Made by a program: the position numbers and the translations under genes. Under the pieces are notes generated by a model. The model was not told the DNA's origin. It did no database searches and saw only the letters and a program-made list of their open reading frames with translations. A stretch of 64,000 nucleotides of DNA from Pandoraea anhela (GTDB lineage Bacteria > Pseudomonadota > Gammaproteobacteria > Burkholderiales > Burkholderiaceae), in assembly GCF_902459655.1 (NCBI RefSeq), contig NZ_CABPSB010000002.1, forward strand, positions 248,001-312,000. Reading direction: 5' to 3'. Within the stretch, counting starts at the first letter, position 1, and every line of letters begins with the position of its first letter. Of this stretch, positions 27,105 to 36,456 are shown one piece after another.

Positions 27105-28709
27105 TCAGCGAATCAACTGCCGGGTCATCGCGGCGAACACTTTGCCGTACGGCGGGTTGAGGAGCCCGGCGCCGTTCCAGCGCGCCTGACGGAAGATCGG
27201 CTTGTCCTTGGAGAACGTCCGAAATCCGGCCTCGCCGTGATAGCCCCCCATGCCCGACGGCCCCACGCCGCCGAAGGGCAGCGAATGTTCGGCCACATGC
27301 AGCAGCGTGTCGTTGATCGTCACACCCCCCGAAATCGTGCCGTCGACTACCCGTTCGATGCGCGCATTGTCGGTATCGAAGACATACAGCGCGAGCGGGC
27401 GCGGACGCTCGTTCACATACGCGATCGCCGCGTCCAGATCGTCATACGGCACGACCGGCAGCAGCGGCCCGAAAATCTCCTCGCGCATCACCCGCATGCC
27501 GTCGTGCACGCCGGTCAGCACGACCGGTGGCAGACGCCGACGTGCCGCCTGGGCAGGTGTGTCGAACAGTGCGTGCAACGTCGCCCCCTGCGCCGCCGCC
27601 TCGGCTGCCAGACCCGACAACCGCTCGAAGTGGCGCGCCGACACGATGCTCGTGTACTGCGGGTTGTTCACGGCATCGGGATACATCCGCGCGGCCACCT
27701 GCCGCGCGGTGGTCACGAAGGTGTCGAGCTTTTCACGCGGTACGAGCACATAGTCCGGCGCCACGCATGTCTGACCGGCGTTGAGCAGCTTGCCGAGCAT
27801 GATGCGCTCCACGGCATGCGCCCAACGCGCGCCCGGCCCGATGATGGCGGGCGACTTGCCCCCGAGTTCCAGCGTGACCGGCGTGAGATGTTCGCTGGCG
27901 GCGCGCATCACGTGATGCCCGATGGAGGTCGCGCCGGTGAACAGCAGATGATCGAACGGCAGCGTCGAGAAAGCGCGGGCGATTTGCGCGTCGCCGGTGA
28001 CGACCGTCACCCACTCGGGCGGGAAGGTGGCCGCAATGGCAGACGCGAAGACCTCCGCAAAGCGTGGCGTGATCTCCGACACCTTGATCATCACGCGATT
28101 GCCGGCGGCGAGTGCATCGGTGAGCGGGCCGACGGCGAGAAACAGCGGGTAATTCCACGGCACGATGACACCGACGACGCCCAGCGGCTGGGGCACCACC
28201 GCGCGGCGCGCGGGCAATAGCCACAGATTCGCCCAGCCCTGCGAGCCGCGCATCCAGCCACGCGTATGCGACAGCGCATGCTTCAGATTGCCCAGCGACG
28301 GAAACAGTTCGAGCATGTCGGTTTCCTGCACCGGACGGCCGCCGAAATCCGCATCGATGGCGCTCGCGAAGGCGTCGCGATACTTGTGCAGCATGGCCTG
28401 CAAGGCCGTCAGGTGATGCTTGCGTGTCGGCCAGTCGACCTGCGGCGATGCCTCGTGTGCGCGACGCATCGCATCGAAGCGCGGCAGCATCAGCGCCCGC
28501 GCCATATCGTTGTCCTGTTTGTGGTCCTGTTTGTGGTCCTGTTTGTGGTCCTGTTTGTGGTCCTGTTTGTGGTCCTGCTTGTGGCCCTGTTCCTGCGGCT
28601 CTCGCAGCGCGTCCTGCGACGCAGGCAATGCCGCTGCGGCATGAAGCCCTCCATGAAGTTCGCCATGAAGTCCGTCGTGCATCCCGCCCGGTTCGTCCTT
28701 GTGTCCCAT
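27105..28709 (-). CDS. Aldehyde dehydrogenase, coniferyl-aldehyde-dehydrogenase type, with KQDH-repeat N-terminus
   Basis: NAD(P)-dependent oxidation of an aldehyde to the acid; the sequence style (PWNYPLFLAVGPLTDALAAG, PFGGVGPSGMGGYHG) is that of coniferyl aldehyde dehydrogenases, which make ferulate. 534 residues from the ATG at 28709 with AGGAGAG in front. Catalytic Cys is in NAGQTCVAPDY and the general base Glu in TLELGGKSP. Residues ~42-66 are a KQDH repeat encoded by a 12-bp tandem repeat, preceded by a His/Gly-rich tract, an extension unlike family members. Neighbours are an AidB-type dehydrogenase and a GMC alcohol dehydrogenase. Substrate is inferred. Confidence 0.82.
   Translation of the reverse strand: MGHKDEPGGMHDGLHGELHGGLHAAAALPASQDALREPQEQGHKQDHKQDHKQDHKQDHKQDHKQDNDMARALMLPRFDAMRRAHEASPQVDWPTRKHHLTALQAMLHKYRDAFASAIDADFGGRPVQETDMLELFPSLGNLKHALSHTRGWMRGSQGWANLWLLPARRAVVPQPLGVVGVIVPWNYPLFLAVGPLTDALAAGNRVMIKVSEITPRFAEVFASAIAATFPPEWVTVVTGDAQIARAFSTLPFDHLLFTGATSIGHHVMRAASEHLTPVTLELGGKSPAIIGPGARWAHAVERIMLGKLLNAGQTCVAPDYVLVPREKLDTFVTTARQVAARMYPDAVNNPQYTSIVSARHFERLSGLAAEAAAQGATLHALFDTPAQAARRRLPPVVLTGVHDGMRVMREEIFGPLLPVVPYDDLDAAIAYVNERPRPLALYVFDTDNARIERVVDGTISGGVTINDTLLHVAEHSLPFGGVGPSGMGGYHGEAGFRTFSKDKPIFRQARWNGAGLLNPPYGKVFAAMTRQLIR
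28512..28583. repeat. Six copies of a 12-bp unit inside the aldehyde dehydrogenase gene
   Basis: Five perfect units GTCCTGTTTGTG (28512-28571) and one variant with C for T (28572-28583). On the minus strand they encode the tetrapeptide repeat KQDH. Unit length keeps the frame. Confidence 0.97.
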
Positions 28710-28815
28710 ACCGCTCTCCTCCCTGCGACGGCCCGATGCGCGCAAGCGCCAGCGGCCACCGTCGATATGTTGTCGTTATGAAAAACTCGCCTTGCACGCG
28801 CGATCGTCACGATCG

Positions 28816-28851
28816 TCCCGACTGCCCCGACTGCCCCGACTGCCCCGATTG
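28816..28851. repeat. Four 9-bp units CCCCGACTG
   Basis: Units at 28816, 28825, 28834 and 28843, the first and last with one change each, in the 222-bp gap between the AidB-like and aldehyde dehydrogenase genes. No gene recognised there. Confidence 0.9.
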
Positions 28852-28931
28852 GCGCGATCCACGCAATCAGTGGGGTGCGTGGGACATGCGGGACGTGCGG
28901 GATGCCAGCCCCCCGCCCCGGCCACACCACC

Positions 28932-30596
28932 TCACGCGAGAAATGCCCTGTCGAGCCACGCGCGCTGCACCCCGGTGGCGAGCGTCTGCGGCATCACGCC
29001 ATACACGCGTCCGCCCGCATTCGAAAACCGGCTCTCGATGAAGCCGTGCGCCAGTTCCGACGGCGCATGCTCCAGCAGCAACGCAGCCTGCGCCAGCAAC
29101 ACGATCTGCTGCGCGATGGTGCGGGCGCGCACCGCGTGTGTCGACGGGTCGGCGGCGAGCCAGCCATGCAACTGCGCCAGCGCGGCGCGCAACGTCGCGT
29201 GCGACGCCGTGCGCTGCGCGAGCCACTGGAACCAGCTTTGGGCAACGTCCGGCTCCCGGCTCATGGCGCGCAGCACGTCGAGGCACATCACGTTGCCGGA
29301 ACCTTCCCAGATCGAATTGACGGGGGCCTCGCGATACAAACGCGCGAGCGGTCCCGTCTCGACATAGCCGTTGCCGCCCCACACCTCCATGCACTCGCCC
29401 GCGAATTCCAGCGCGCGCTTGCACACCCAGAATTTCGCCGCCGGCAGCACGATGCGTCGCCACGCGCGCTGCACCGGCGTATCGTCGCCTGCCACGCTCG
29501 CATCGAACGCCTGTGCGAGCCGCATCGCAAGCCACGTCGCGGCCTCCGATTCCAGCGCGAGATCCGCAAGCACCGTCGTCATCAGATCCTGATCGACGAG
29601 CTTCGCACCGAACGCCGTGCGATGCCGCGCGTGGTGAATCGCCTGCACGACGCCGGCGCGCATCATCGCCGCACTGCCGATCACGCAGTCGAGACGCGTG
29701 TACGTCGCCATCTCGATGATCGTGGGCACGCCGCGCCCCGGAGCGCCCACGCGCACGCCGTACGCGCCCTGAAACTCGACCTCGCTGCTGGCGTTGGACC
29801 GGTTGCCCAGTTTGTCCTTGAGACGCTGAATCTGCACCGCGTTCTTGCGGCCATCGGGCGCATAACGTGGAACGAAAAAGCAAGACAGCGCATCGCTGTC
29901 GCTATCGCGCGCGAGCACGAGATGCGCGTCGCACTGCGGCGCCGAGAAGAACCATTTGTGACCGACGAGCGAGACGCTGCCGTCGCCGCCATCGGTCGCG
30001 GTCGTGGTGTTGGTGCGTACGTCCGAGCCGCCCTGCTTCTCGGTCATCCCCATGCCGATGAGGATGGCGTGCTTCTGGGCGAGCGGCACGTCGCGCGGGT
30101 CGTGTTGCGGTGCGAGCAATTTGTCCCTGAGCGTGGCGAAGAGCGCCGGCTCCCTGGCGAGTACGGGAATGCTCGCGAACGTCATCGTCGTGGGACACAA
30201 CGCGCCGGCCTCGTTCTGCGCGTGCAGAAAATACGATGCGGTACGCGCTGCCATCACCCCGCCGCGCGGATGCGCCCACGGCAGCGATTGCAGTTGTGCA
30301 CCGCGCAATAGCCCCATGAGCGCATGCCACGCGGGATGAAATTCGACACGGTCGATGCGATTGCCTCGCGCATCGAAGGATTGCAATGCCGGCTCGTGAC
30401 GATTGGCGTCCTGCGCCCATTGCTGGACCTCGGCTTCCCCGAGTCGTGCGCCCTGACGGTGGAGTTCCTTCGCGTGCCAATCGGCGTCGAACGCGGTGAC
30501 GGCGGCCTGCAAGGCGGCGTCGGTGGCGTAGAGGTTGTAGTCCGTGAGCGGCGGCACCTGATTGGTGACGTCGTGCGTCTGCCAGGCTTCGGTCAT
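28932..30596 (-). CDS. Acyl-CoA dehydrogenase, AidB family
   Basis: FAD-dependent dehydrogenase. 554 residues from the ATG at 30596 (MTEAWQTHDVTNQVPPLTDYNLYATD), whose opening matches the AidB group (VxNQxPPLxxxNLF). Other marks: GMGMTEKQGGSDVRTNTT (FAD/substrate), GHKWFFSAP, RLKDKLGNRSNASSEVEF and WEGSGNVMCLDVLRA near the end. AidB of E. coli is induced by alkylation stress and also has weak isovaleryl-CoA dehydrogenase activity; many homologues have metabolic roles. Its place beside an aldehyde dehydrogenase suggests catabolism, but this is only contextual. Confidence 0.88.
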   Translation of the reverse strand: MTEAWQTHDVTNQVPPLTDYNLYATDAALQAAVTAFDADWHAKELHRQGARLGEAEVQQWAQDANRHEPALQSFDARGNRIDRVEFHPAWHALMGLLRGAQLQSLPWAHPRGGVMAARTASYFLHAQNEAGALCPTTMTFASIPVLAREPALFATLRDKLLAPQHDPRDVPLAQKHAILIGMGMTEKQGGSDVRTNTTTATDGGDGSVSLVGHKWFFSAPQCDAHLVLARDSDSDALSCFFVPRYAPDGRKNAVQIQRLKDKLGNRSNASSEVEFQGAYGVRVGAPGRGVPTIIEMATYTRLDCVIGSAAMMRAGVVQAIHHARHRTAFGAKLVDQDLMTTVLADLALESEAATWLAMRLAQAFDASVAGDDTPVQRAWRRIVLPAAKFWVCKRALEFAGECMEVWGGNGYVETGPLARLYREAPVNSIWEGSGNVMCLDVLRAMSREPDVAQSWFQWLAQRTASHATLRAALAQLHGWLAADPSTHAVRARTIAQQIVLLAQAALLLEHAPSELAHGFIESRFSNAGGRVYGVMPQTLATGVQRAWLDRAFLA

Positions 30597-30951
30597 CCGT
30601 GTCTCCGAGTTCTCGTCCGGTCGCCCATCGGTCACACCAGGCCCGGTCGGTGACCGCCACGATGCCAAACATGGGACGGTTACCTGAAGTCGATCATTTC
30701 ATCATAGCGCCCGTGCCCGCGAATTCATCCAAATTAGAGGAATGCTTCACTTCGCCCCCGGGCGCACGCAATGTCTGCCTACAATGAGTGCCGCCGCAAC
30801 GTGACGACCGCCGACGCGTGCGGGAAGGCAAACGAGCACGAGACGCCGGCATCGCCAAGCGCGCCGAACAAAAAAGCAAAAAGCAGCAAACGCATTCGAC
30901 AACACTGCAACAACACAGTGAATGCAGGGCCATCCAAGGGAGGATGACAGC
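30597..30951. other. Intergenic region between the AidB-like and GMC genes
   Basis: 355 bp of non-coding sequence between divergent starts. It must hold both promoters; I see no convincing -35/-10 pair, operator palindrome or small gene. The right part (30840-30950) is A-rich for this genome and ends with AAGGGAGGATG, the GMC ribosome site. Confidence 0.5.
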
Positions 30952-32736
30952 ATGGACTATGACTACGTCATTGTCGGCGGCGGTTCGGCCGGTTGCGCGC
31001 TGGCGGCGCGTCTGGCCGATGGCTTGCCGGGCAGCACGATTGCGCTCATTGAAGCCGGTCCGCCGGACAACAGCTTTCTCGTGCGGTTGCCGCTAGGCCT
31101 CGCCGCGCTCGTGCCGTTCGCGTCGCGCCGCAACTACGGCTATCGCACCGTACCGCAGGCCGGCCTCGGGGGACGTCAGGGCTACCAGCCGCGCGGACGC
31201 GGTCTCGGCGGCTCCAGCTCGATCAACGCCATGATCTACACGCGCGGGCATCCCGACGATTACAACGATTGGGCGCAGGCCGGCTGCACGGGCTGGAGTT
31301 GGCACGACGTGCTGCCCTACTTCCGTCGCAACGAAAACAACGAGCGTGGCGCGAACGCGTGGCACGGTGCAGGCGGCCCGCTGAACGTTGCCGATCTGCG
31401 TACCGTCAATCCGTTCTCGCAGCACTACGTCAACGCTGCGCGCGAAGCCGGATTTCCGGTCAGCGACGACTTCAATGGCGAGCAATACGAAGGCGCGGGC
31501 ATCTATCAGGTGACGCAGAAAGACGGCCAGCGATGGAATGCCGCCCGCGCGTATCTGCACGGCAAAGCACGCCCGAATCTGCATGTGATCACCGACGCCC
31601 TCGCACAGCGCATCGTCTTCGACGGCAAGCGCGCCACCGGCGTCAAACTGCAACGTCAGGGCACGCTGCAAACCCTTCGCGCGCGGGCCGAAATCGTGCT
31701 GAGCGCCGGCGCCTTCAACTCGCCGCAGTTGCTGATGTGCTCCGGCATCGGTCCTGCCGAGCACCTGCGCGAGCACGGCGTGGACGTGCGCGTCGATGCG
31801 CCGGGGGTCGGCGAAAACTTGCAGGACCACATCGATTTCATCATCAACAAGTACGTCGCACACCCCGACCTCGTGGGCTATACGCCGGCCGGGCTATGGC
31901 ATCTGCTGACCCAGGGGATGGCCTATCTGCGCGAGCGGCGCGGACTCTTCGCGAGCAACGTGGCCGAGGCCGGCGGCTTCCTCAAAAGCGATCCCTCGCT
32001 CGCGCGCCCCGACTTGCAGATGCACTTTCTCGTCGGCATTTGCGACAACCACAACCGACGTCTGCATTTGCGGCGCGGTCTGTCGCTTCACGCCTGCGTA
32101 CTGCGCCCCAAAAGCCGGGGGCGTGTCACGCTCGCATCGGCGGACATGCGCGATGCGCCCCGCATCGATCCCGCCTTCTTGCAAGCGCAGGAGGACGTCG
32201 ACACGCTGCTGCGCGGCGCGCGCGTGATCCGGCGCATTCTCGCAGCGCCGTCGCTCGCGCAGTTCGGCGGTAAGGAGTTGCACAGCCGGGGAATCGAATC
32301 GGACGAAGCGCTCACCGCGCTGATTCGCGCGCGCGCCGACACCATCTACCATCCGGTGGGCACCTGCCGGATGGGCAACGACGCGGCGTCGGTGGTGGAC
32401 ACCGAACTGCGCGTGCGCGGCGTCGAAGGCTTGCGCGTGGTGGACGCCTCGATCATGCCGACGCTCATCGGCGGCAACACCAATGCGCCGTCGATGATGA
32501 TCGGCGAGAAGGCCGCCGATCTGATGCTGGCCAGCGCATCAAATGCGGCGGCGACGGCGGCAACGAGAGGGAATGTGAGCGAGGTCCGTATCGACGAAGC
32601 GCGTCGAACGTCTACGGTCAGCGAGTCTGTGGACGTATCGGCGATCGAAGCACACATCGCATCAGGCTCACCGGCAGCAGCGTCCGCACCGCCCGAACCG
32701 GCCCCGTCAGGCGCCCGCCCTCAGCCACAGGTTTAG
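30952..32736 (+). CDS. GMC-family oxidoreductase (alcohol/choline dehydrogenase-like)
   Basis: FAD flavoprotein oxidising an alcohol to an aldehyde. 594 residues from the ATG at 30952, preceded by AAGGGAGG. FAD motif YVIVGGGSAGCALAARLAD at residues 4-22, GMC signature RGLGGSSSINAMIYTRG, second signature GAFNSPQLLMCSGIGP, and the active-site pair in YHPVGTCRMG and GNTNAPSMMIGEKAA. After that conserved end it continues with about 60 low-complexity residues (Ala/Ser/Pro-rich) of no known role. The 3' end overlaps the convergent prepilin peptidase gene by 30 bp. Substrate unknown. Confidence 0.88.
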   Translation: MDYDYVIVGGGSAGCALAARLADGLPGSTIALIEAGPPDNSFLVRLPLGLAALVPFASRRNYGYRTVPQAGLGGRQGYQPRGRGLGGSSSINAMIYTRGHPDDYNDWAQAGCTGWSWHDVLPYFRRNENNERGANAWHGAGGPLNVADLRTVNPFSQHYVNAAREAGFPVSDDFNGEQYEGAGIYQVTQKDGQRWNAARAYLHGKARPNLHVITDALAQRIVFDGKRATGVKLQRQGTLQTLRARAEIVLSAGAFNSPQLLMCSGIGPAEHLREHGVDVRVDAPGVGENLQDHIDFIINKYVAHPDLVGYTPAGLWHLLTQGMAYLRERRGLFASNVAEAGGFLKSDPSLARPDLQMHFLVGICDNHNRRLHLRRGLSLHACVLRPKSRGRVTLASADMRDAPRIDPAFLQAQEDVDTLLRGARVIRRILAAPSLAQFGGKELHSRGIESDEALTALIRARADTIYHPVGTCRMGNDAASVVDTELRVRGVEGLRVVDASIMPTLIGGNTNAPSMMIGEKAADLMLASASNAAATAATRGNVSEVRIDEARRTSTVSESVDVSAIEAHIASGSPAAASAPPEPAPSGARPQPQV

Positions 32737-33600
32737 GAACGGCTCACCCCACAGCACGCTCGCCAGCGCCCCGAGCACCAGCCACGGACCGAACGGCAGC
32801 GGCTCGCGCAACGCGCGGCCGCGCATCAGCCCGAACACGGCGAAGGCGAGCGTGGCGGCCATCGCGCCGAACGCCAGCATCAGGGGCACCCCGATCCATC
32901 CGAGCCACGCCCCGCACGCGGCCACGAGCTTGGCGTCGCCACCGCCCAGGCCGTCGTGACGCGTGAGCGACCGATACACCGCCGCAATCGTCCACATCAC
33001 GACATAACCGAGCGCAGCCCCGAGCACGGCCTCGTCGACCGGCAGCGTGACATGCACCACGCTGCATAGCAGACCGGCCCACAACAGCGGCAACGTGAGC
33101 CAGTCCGGCAGCAGACGCGTATCCATGTCGATGAGCGCAAGCGTGAACACTGTCGCACCGAAGCCGCACCATGCAAGCATGGCGGCGTACTGCCGCGTCG
33201 GCACGAACGTCCACGCGACAACGGCGAACAATGCGCCCACCGTCAACTCGACCAGCGGGTAGCGCGCCGGAATGCCCGTGCCGCATGCGGCGCACCGCCC
33301 CCGCAGCCACACGTAGCTGACGACGGGAAAGTTGTGGCGTGCGGCAATCGGCGCCTCGCATTGCGGGCAGCGCGACGGCGGCCATGCGAGGTTGAAGACG
33401 GGGGCGACCGGCGGCACCTGCCCCGACCATGCCGCAACGTCCTGCGCCCACTGCCGCTCCAGCATGCGCGGCAGACGATAGACAACGACGTTCAGAAAGC
33501 TGCCGACGAACAGCCCCAGCACGGCCATCGCGGCCGTAATCGCTTCGCGCGGCAGCGCGCGGAATTCTCCCCACAGAAAATCGACGAGCGTGGTCATCAT
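32707..33600 (-). CDS. Type IV prepilin peptidase / N-methyltransferase (PilD/PilU type)
   Basis: Inner-membrane aspartic peptidase that cleaves and N-methylates prepilins. 297 residues. N-terminal FLNVVVYRLPRMLE, then the Zn-type Cys pairs CPQC and CAAC, needed for methylation in bifunctional enzymes. The two catalytic Asp are in LIDMDTRLLPD and GLGGGDAKL. About eight hydrophobic segments. It is the last gene of the pilus operon (pilU position in the R64 nomenclature) and its start overlaps the preceding stop. It could also serve other secretion systems in the cell. Confidence 0.93.
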   Translation of the reverse strand: MMTTLVDFLWGEFRALPREAITAAMAVLGLFVGSFLNVVVYRLPRMLERQWAQDVAAWSGQVPPVAPVFNLAWPPSRCPQCEAPIAARHNFPVVSYVWLRGRCAACGTGIPARYPLVELTVGALFAVVAWTFVPTRQYAAMLAWCGFGATVFTLALIDMDTRLLPDWLTLPLLWAGLLCSVVHVTLPVDEAVLGAALGYVVMWTIAAVYRSLTRHDGLGGGDAKLVAACGAWLGWIGVPLMLAFGAMAATLAFAVFGLMRGRALREPLPFGPWLVLGALASVLWGEPFLNLWLRAGA

Positions 33601-34691
33601 CGGAATATCGATTGCGCGTACTCGCCGGCCGCATGGCCGATCTGCAACATGCCGCCGACCGTGAAGATGATCGTCAGACCGACCATCGCGAGCAGCACCG
33701 AGCGCAGCGTCGCGGAGCGCACTTTGATGCGTTCGGCGACCTCCTCGATGGTCATCAGCCCGATCTTGCGAATCCCGGCATCGAAGTTGGTGCGTCCGGC
33801 GTATTCGACGAGACGGTCGAACACCTCCTCATTGAAGATGCCCGTGTCCATGGCCTTGATCATGCTGCGCTCGCTCTTGAGCGACGCGCGCATGCGCAGC
33901 AAATGCCATCGCAACCAGGGAGACGCACGCGTCAACAGCAGCGAGACGGCATCGAACACCGACGTCTTCGCACTCGTGAGCGCGGCGAGCGCGACGAGGA
34001 ACTCGCCGGCGCGCACATCGCGATACACCGCGTACGGGCCGAAGTTGTCCAGACGACGGCGCAAGGGCCCCGTCCATCGGCTGAACGACAGCGTCATCAG
34101 GACGACCAGCGCGACCGGCACGCCGTACAGCAGCGGCCACCAGTTCGCGACGAATCCCGACATCGCATACAGCCCCGCCCCGACGAGCGGGAATTGCTCG
34201 GGCGGCATGATCTCCGTCATGATCGGCATCATGCCGTAGGCCACGCCCAGTTGAATCGCGGCGAGCAGCACGGACATGAAGATCGGCAACGCCACCGCAC
34301 CGGCGATGGCCGCGCGGGTCTGTTGCTGGAGCGTGACAACGCGCGCGAGAAAACGCAGCGTGCCGGGCAGATCGCCTTTCTCACCGGCGGCGATCACAAC
34401 GAGGTCTTCCTCCGGAATCGTGCCTGCCCACGACTTCTGCAAGTTCTTCGAACTCGCGCGATCGCGCCACACGGCGTACAACGGCGCCATGGGATTGCGG
34501 CGCTCTTTCGCGCGCGCGTAACGGCGCGAGAACAGTTCGAACGGATTCGCCCCGTCCTCGATGGCGTCGGCGAAGTCGCTGTAAAACTTGGCGCGGGTCT
34601 TGCGGAATCGTCGTTTGGCCTTCGTGAGCCCGGGATACGGGTCGCGAGCAGGCGTGAGTTTGGCGAGCAGACGGTTGGCGGCTTCGATCAT
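33597..34691 (-). CDS. pilR: Type IVb pilus inner-membrane platform protein (PilR/BfpE-like, GspF domain)
   Basis: Polytopic platform protein that links the assembly ATPase to the growing pilus. 364 residues with two GspF-type repeats: helical cytoplasmic portions around 60-130 and 230-300, with membrane segments near 140-160 (ALPIFMSVLLAAIQLGV), 175-205 and 335-355 (VLLAMVGLTIIFTVGGML). It overlaps the peptidase start and lies 41 bp after the ATPase stop. The order ATPase-GspF-peptidase is that of R64/Tcp-type operons. PilR is used in the R64 sense and is not the response regulator of the same name. Confidence 0.85.
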   Translation of the reverse strand: MIEAANRLLAKLTPARDPYPGLTKAKRRFRKTRAKFYSDFADAIEDGANPFELFSRRYARAKERRNPMAPLYAVWRDRASSKNLQKSWAGTIPEEDLVVIAAGEKGDLPGTLRFLARVVTLQQQTRAAIAGAVALPIFMSVLLAAIQLGVAYGMMPIMTEIMPPEQFPLVGAGLYAMSGFVANWWPLLYGVPVALVVLMTLSFSRWTGPLRRRLDNFGPYAVYRDVRAGEFLVALAALTSAKTSVFDAVSLLLTRASPWLRWHLLRMRASLKSERSMIKAMDTGIFNEEVFDRLVEYAGRTNFDAGIRKIGLMTIEEVAERIKVRSATLRSVLLAMVGLTIIFTVGGMLQIGHAAGEYAQSIFR

Positions 34692-34731
34692 GGCATTGGG
34701 TGCAGAACGTCAGTCGGGCATCGGCGCGCCG

Positions 34732-36456
34732 TCACACACTGGCGAGACGGCGCGGGGAAGGCGTGCCGGGCGACACCGTCGGACGAAAGTGGAATTTCTT
34801 GAGCTTGCAGAAGGCGGCTTCGACGTCATGCGGATCGACCAGTCCCTGCGACATCTTGTACATGGCGTGCTCCATCGCGGATTTGCCGGTCATTCGCGGG
34901 CTGGTGAGGTCGCCGTCGTGACATGCGCGCCAGTGACGCTCGGCCTCCCAGTAATGTCCTTCACGCAGCAGGTCGAGCAGATCGTCGGTCAGTTCGCAGA
35001 CTTCCGCGACGACCGTCTGCCCGCAGGTGCCGCGCCCGCGACAACGCTCGCAACCCGGCCCTTCGACACACACTCTCGACGTGTCGATGCCGAGCGCGCC
35101 GATGACCGACAGCGTGGCTGCGTCGAGCGCCTCGGACGCCGGCCGCTTGCAGTGCTCGCACAACACCGGCAACAATTTCTGGTAGACGATGGCCGTCAAA
35201 AAGTTCGGCGCCGTGACAGCCGCAAGCGGCATGCCGATCTCCTCGCTGACCAGACGCGTGATGATGCCGAACGCACTCGACGCGTGCACCGTCGACAGCA
35301 CCTGATGGCCTGTCTCGGTCATCGACTTGGCGAACGAACCGGTCTCCGCGTCGCGAATCTCGCCCGGCATGAGCTTGTCGGGATCGCCGCGCAACAGCAC
35401 CTTGGCCGCCGCGCCGAAGGGCGATTCTCCGGGGCTGTCTTCCGCACGGCGCTGAATCGGGATCTGCGTCATGTGCGGCTGAATGTACTCGACCGGATCT
35501 TCGATGGAAAAGAATTTCTTGCCGGAATCGCGCTCGTAGGTCATCAGCGTGCGCAACGTCGTCGACTTGCCCGATCCGGTCTCGCCCGCGATGATCGTGA
35601 GTCCGGGGCTACGATGCACCGCATCTTCGAGAATCTCGATCTGGTCGTCGGCGTAGCCGAGCTGGGAGAGCGTGAGCACGTCGCCGTCCGTCGCTTCGTT
35701 GATCAGCAGACGCAGCACCACGTCCACGCCGCGATTCTCCTTCACGCTCTGAAACCGCAGTTGGTACTTGCGCTGACGAATGGTCAGCGGAATCGAACAA
35801 CTCTGATGCTGAGCTTCGTCGAAATGGTTATGACTGCGACTGCTCGGATCCGCGCGGGAGTTATAAGCGGCCGATACCGCGTCGAGCATGGCGTGATAGT
35901 CGCGGGCGAGACGATCGCCCTCCGCCGCCATACGCAATTTGCCGTGAATGCGCATGCGCACCTGAACATGACGCCCCTCGCGAAACTCGAAGTGGATGTC
36001 CGAGGCGCCCGCCTCGACCGCGCGCTCGATGATCAGGTCGAAGTTTCGATACGCGCCGGTGCGCTGTTCGCCGATCAGCCCGCTGTCGTTACCCTGCTGT
36101 TGCAGACGCGATTGCATCAGCAGGATTTCCTCCGTCGTACCGACGTAGATCCCTTCGAGGTCGAGCCGGTGTTTCGCGCGCACCGCGCGATCGAAGCGAT
36201 CCAGCAGGTCCGAGCCTTGCGTGCGAACGAACGTATTGTGTTCGAGCAGCACGAGATAGAGCCGCGGTTTCATCGCCACGAGCACCAGCGAACCGTGTTC
36301 CGCCCCAGCGAGCGTGATGCCGAGGTCCTGGCGCCAGCCCAGGGTTTGAATGTCCGATTCGCGCAGGTCGCCGATAGGGTGCACGACGGCCCGCGTTCTC
36401 CCGCGGGGTCCGAAGCGCCCCAGTGCGGCGCGAAGCCGTTCAGAAATGGTCGCCAT
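34732..36456 (-). CDS. pilQ: Type IVb pilus assembly ATPase (PilQ/PilB-like, GspE family)
   Basis: Hexameric secretion ATPase energising pilus assembly. 574 residues from the ATG at 36456, which overlaps the pilP stop by 17 bp. Walker A IIAGETGSGKSTT, Asp box (SIEDPVEYIQ), Walker B LMPGEIRDAETG and His box STVHASSAFGIITRL. A tetracysteine metal site CEHC...CERC is conserved as in GspE. The N-terminal ~150 residues are specific to this family. Named after R64 pilQ (ATPase), not the secretin called PilQ in type IVa systems. Confidence 0.9.
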   Translation of the reverse strand: MATISERLRAALGRFGPRGRTRAVVHPIGDLRESDIQTLGWRQDLGITLAGAEHGSLVLVAMKPRLYLVLLEHNTFVRTQGSDLLDRFDRAVRAKHRLDLEGIYVGTTEEILLMQSRLQQQGNDSGLIGEQRTGAYRNFDLIIERAVEAGASDIHFEFREGRHVQVRMRIHGKLRMAAEGDRLARDYHAMLDAVSAAYNSRADPSSRSHNHFDEAQHQSCSIPLTIRQRKYQLRFQSVKENRGVDVVLRLLINEATDGDVLTLSQLGYADDQIEILEDAVHRSPGLTIIAGETGSGKSTTLRTLMTYERDSGKKFFSIEDPVEYIQPHMTQIPIQRRAEDSPGESPFGAAAKVLLRGDPDKLMPGEIRDAETGSFAKSMTETGHQVLSTVHASSAFGIITRLVSEEIGMPLAAVTAPNFLTAIVYQKLLPVLCEHCKRPASEALDAATLSVIGALGIDTSRVCVEGPGCERCRGRGTCGQTVVAEVCELTDDLLDLLREGHYWEAERHWRACHDGDLTSPRMTGKSAMEHAMYKMSQGLVDPHDVEAAFCKLKKFHFRPTVSPGTPSPRRLASV

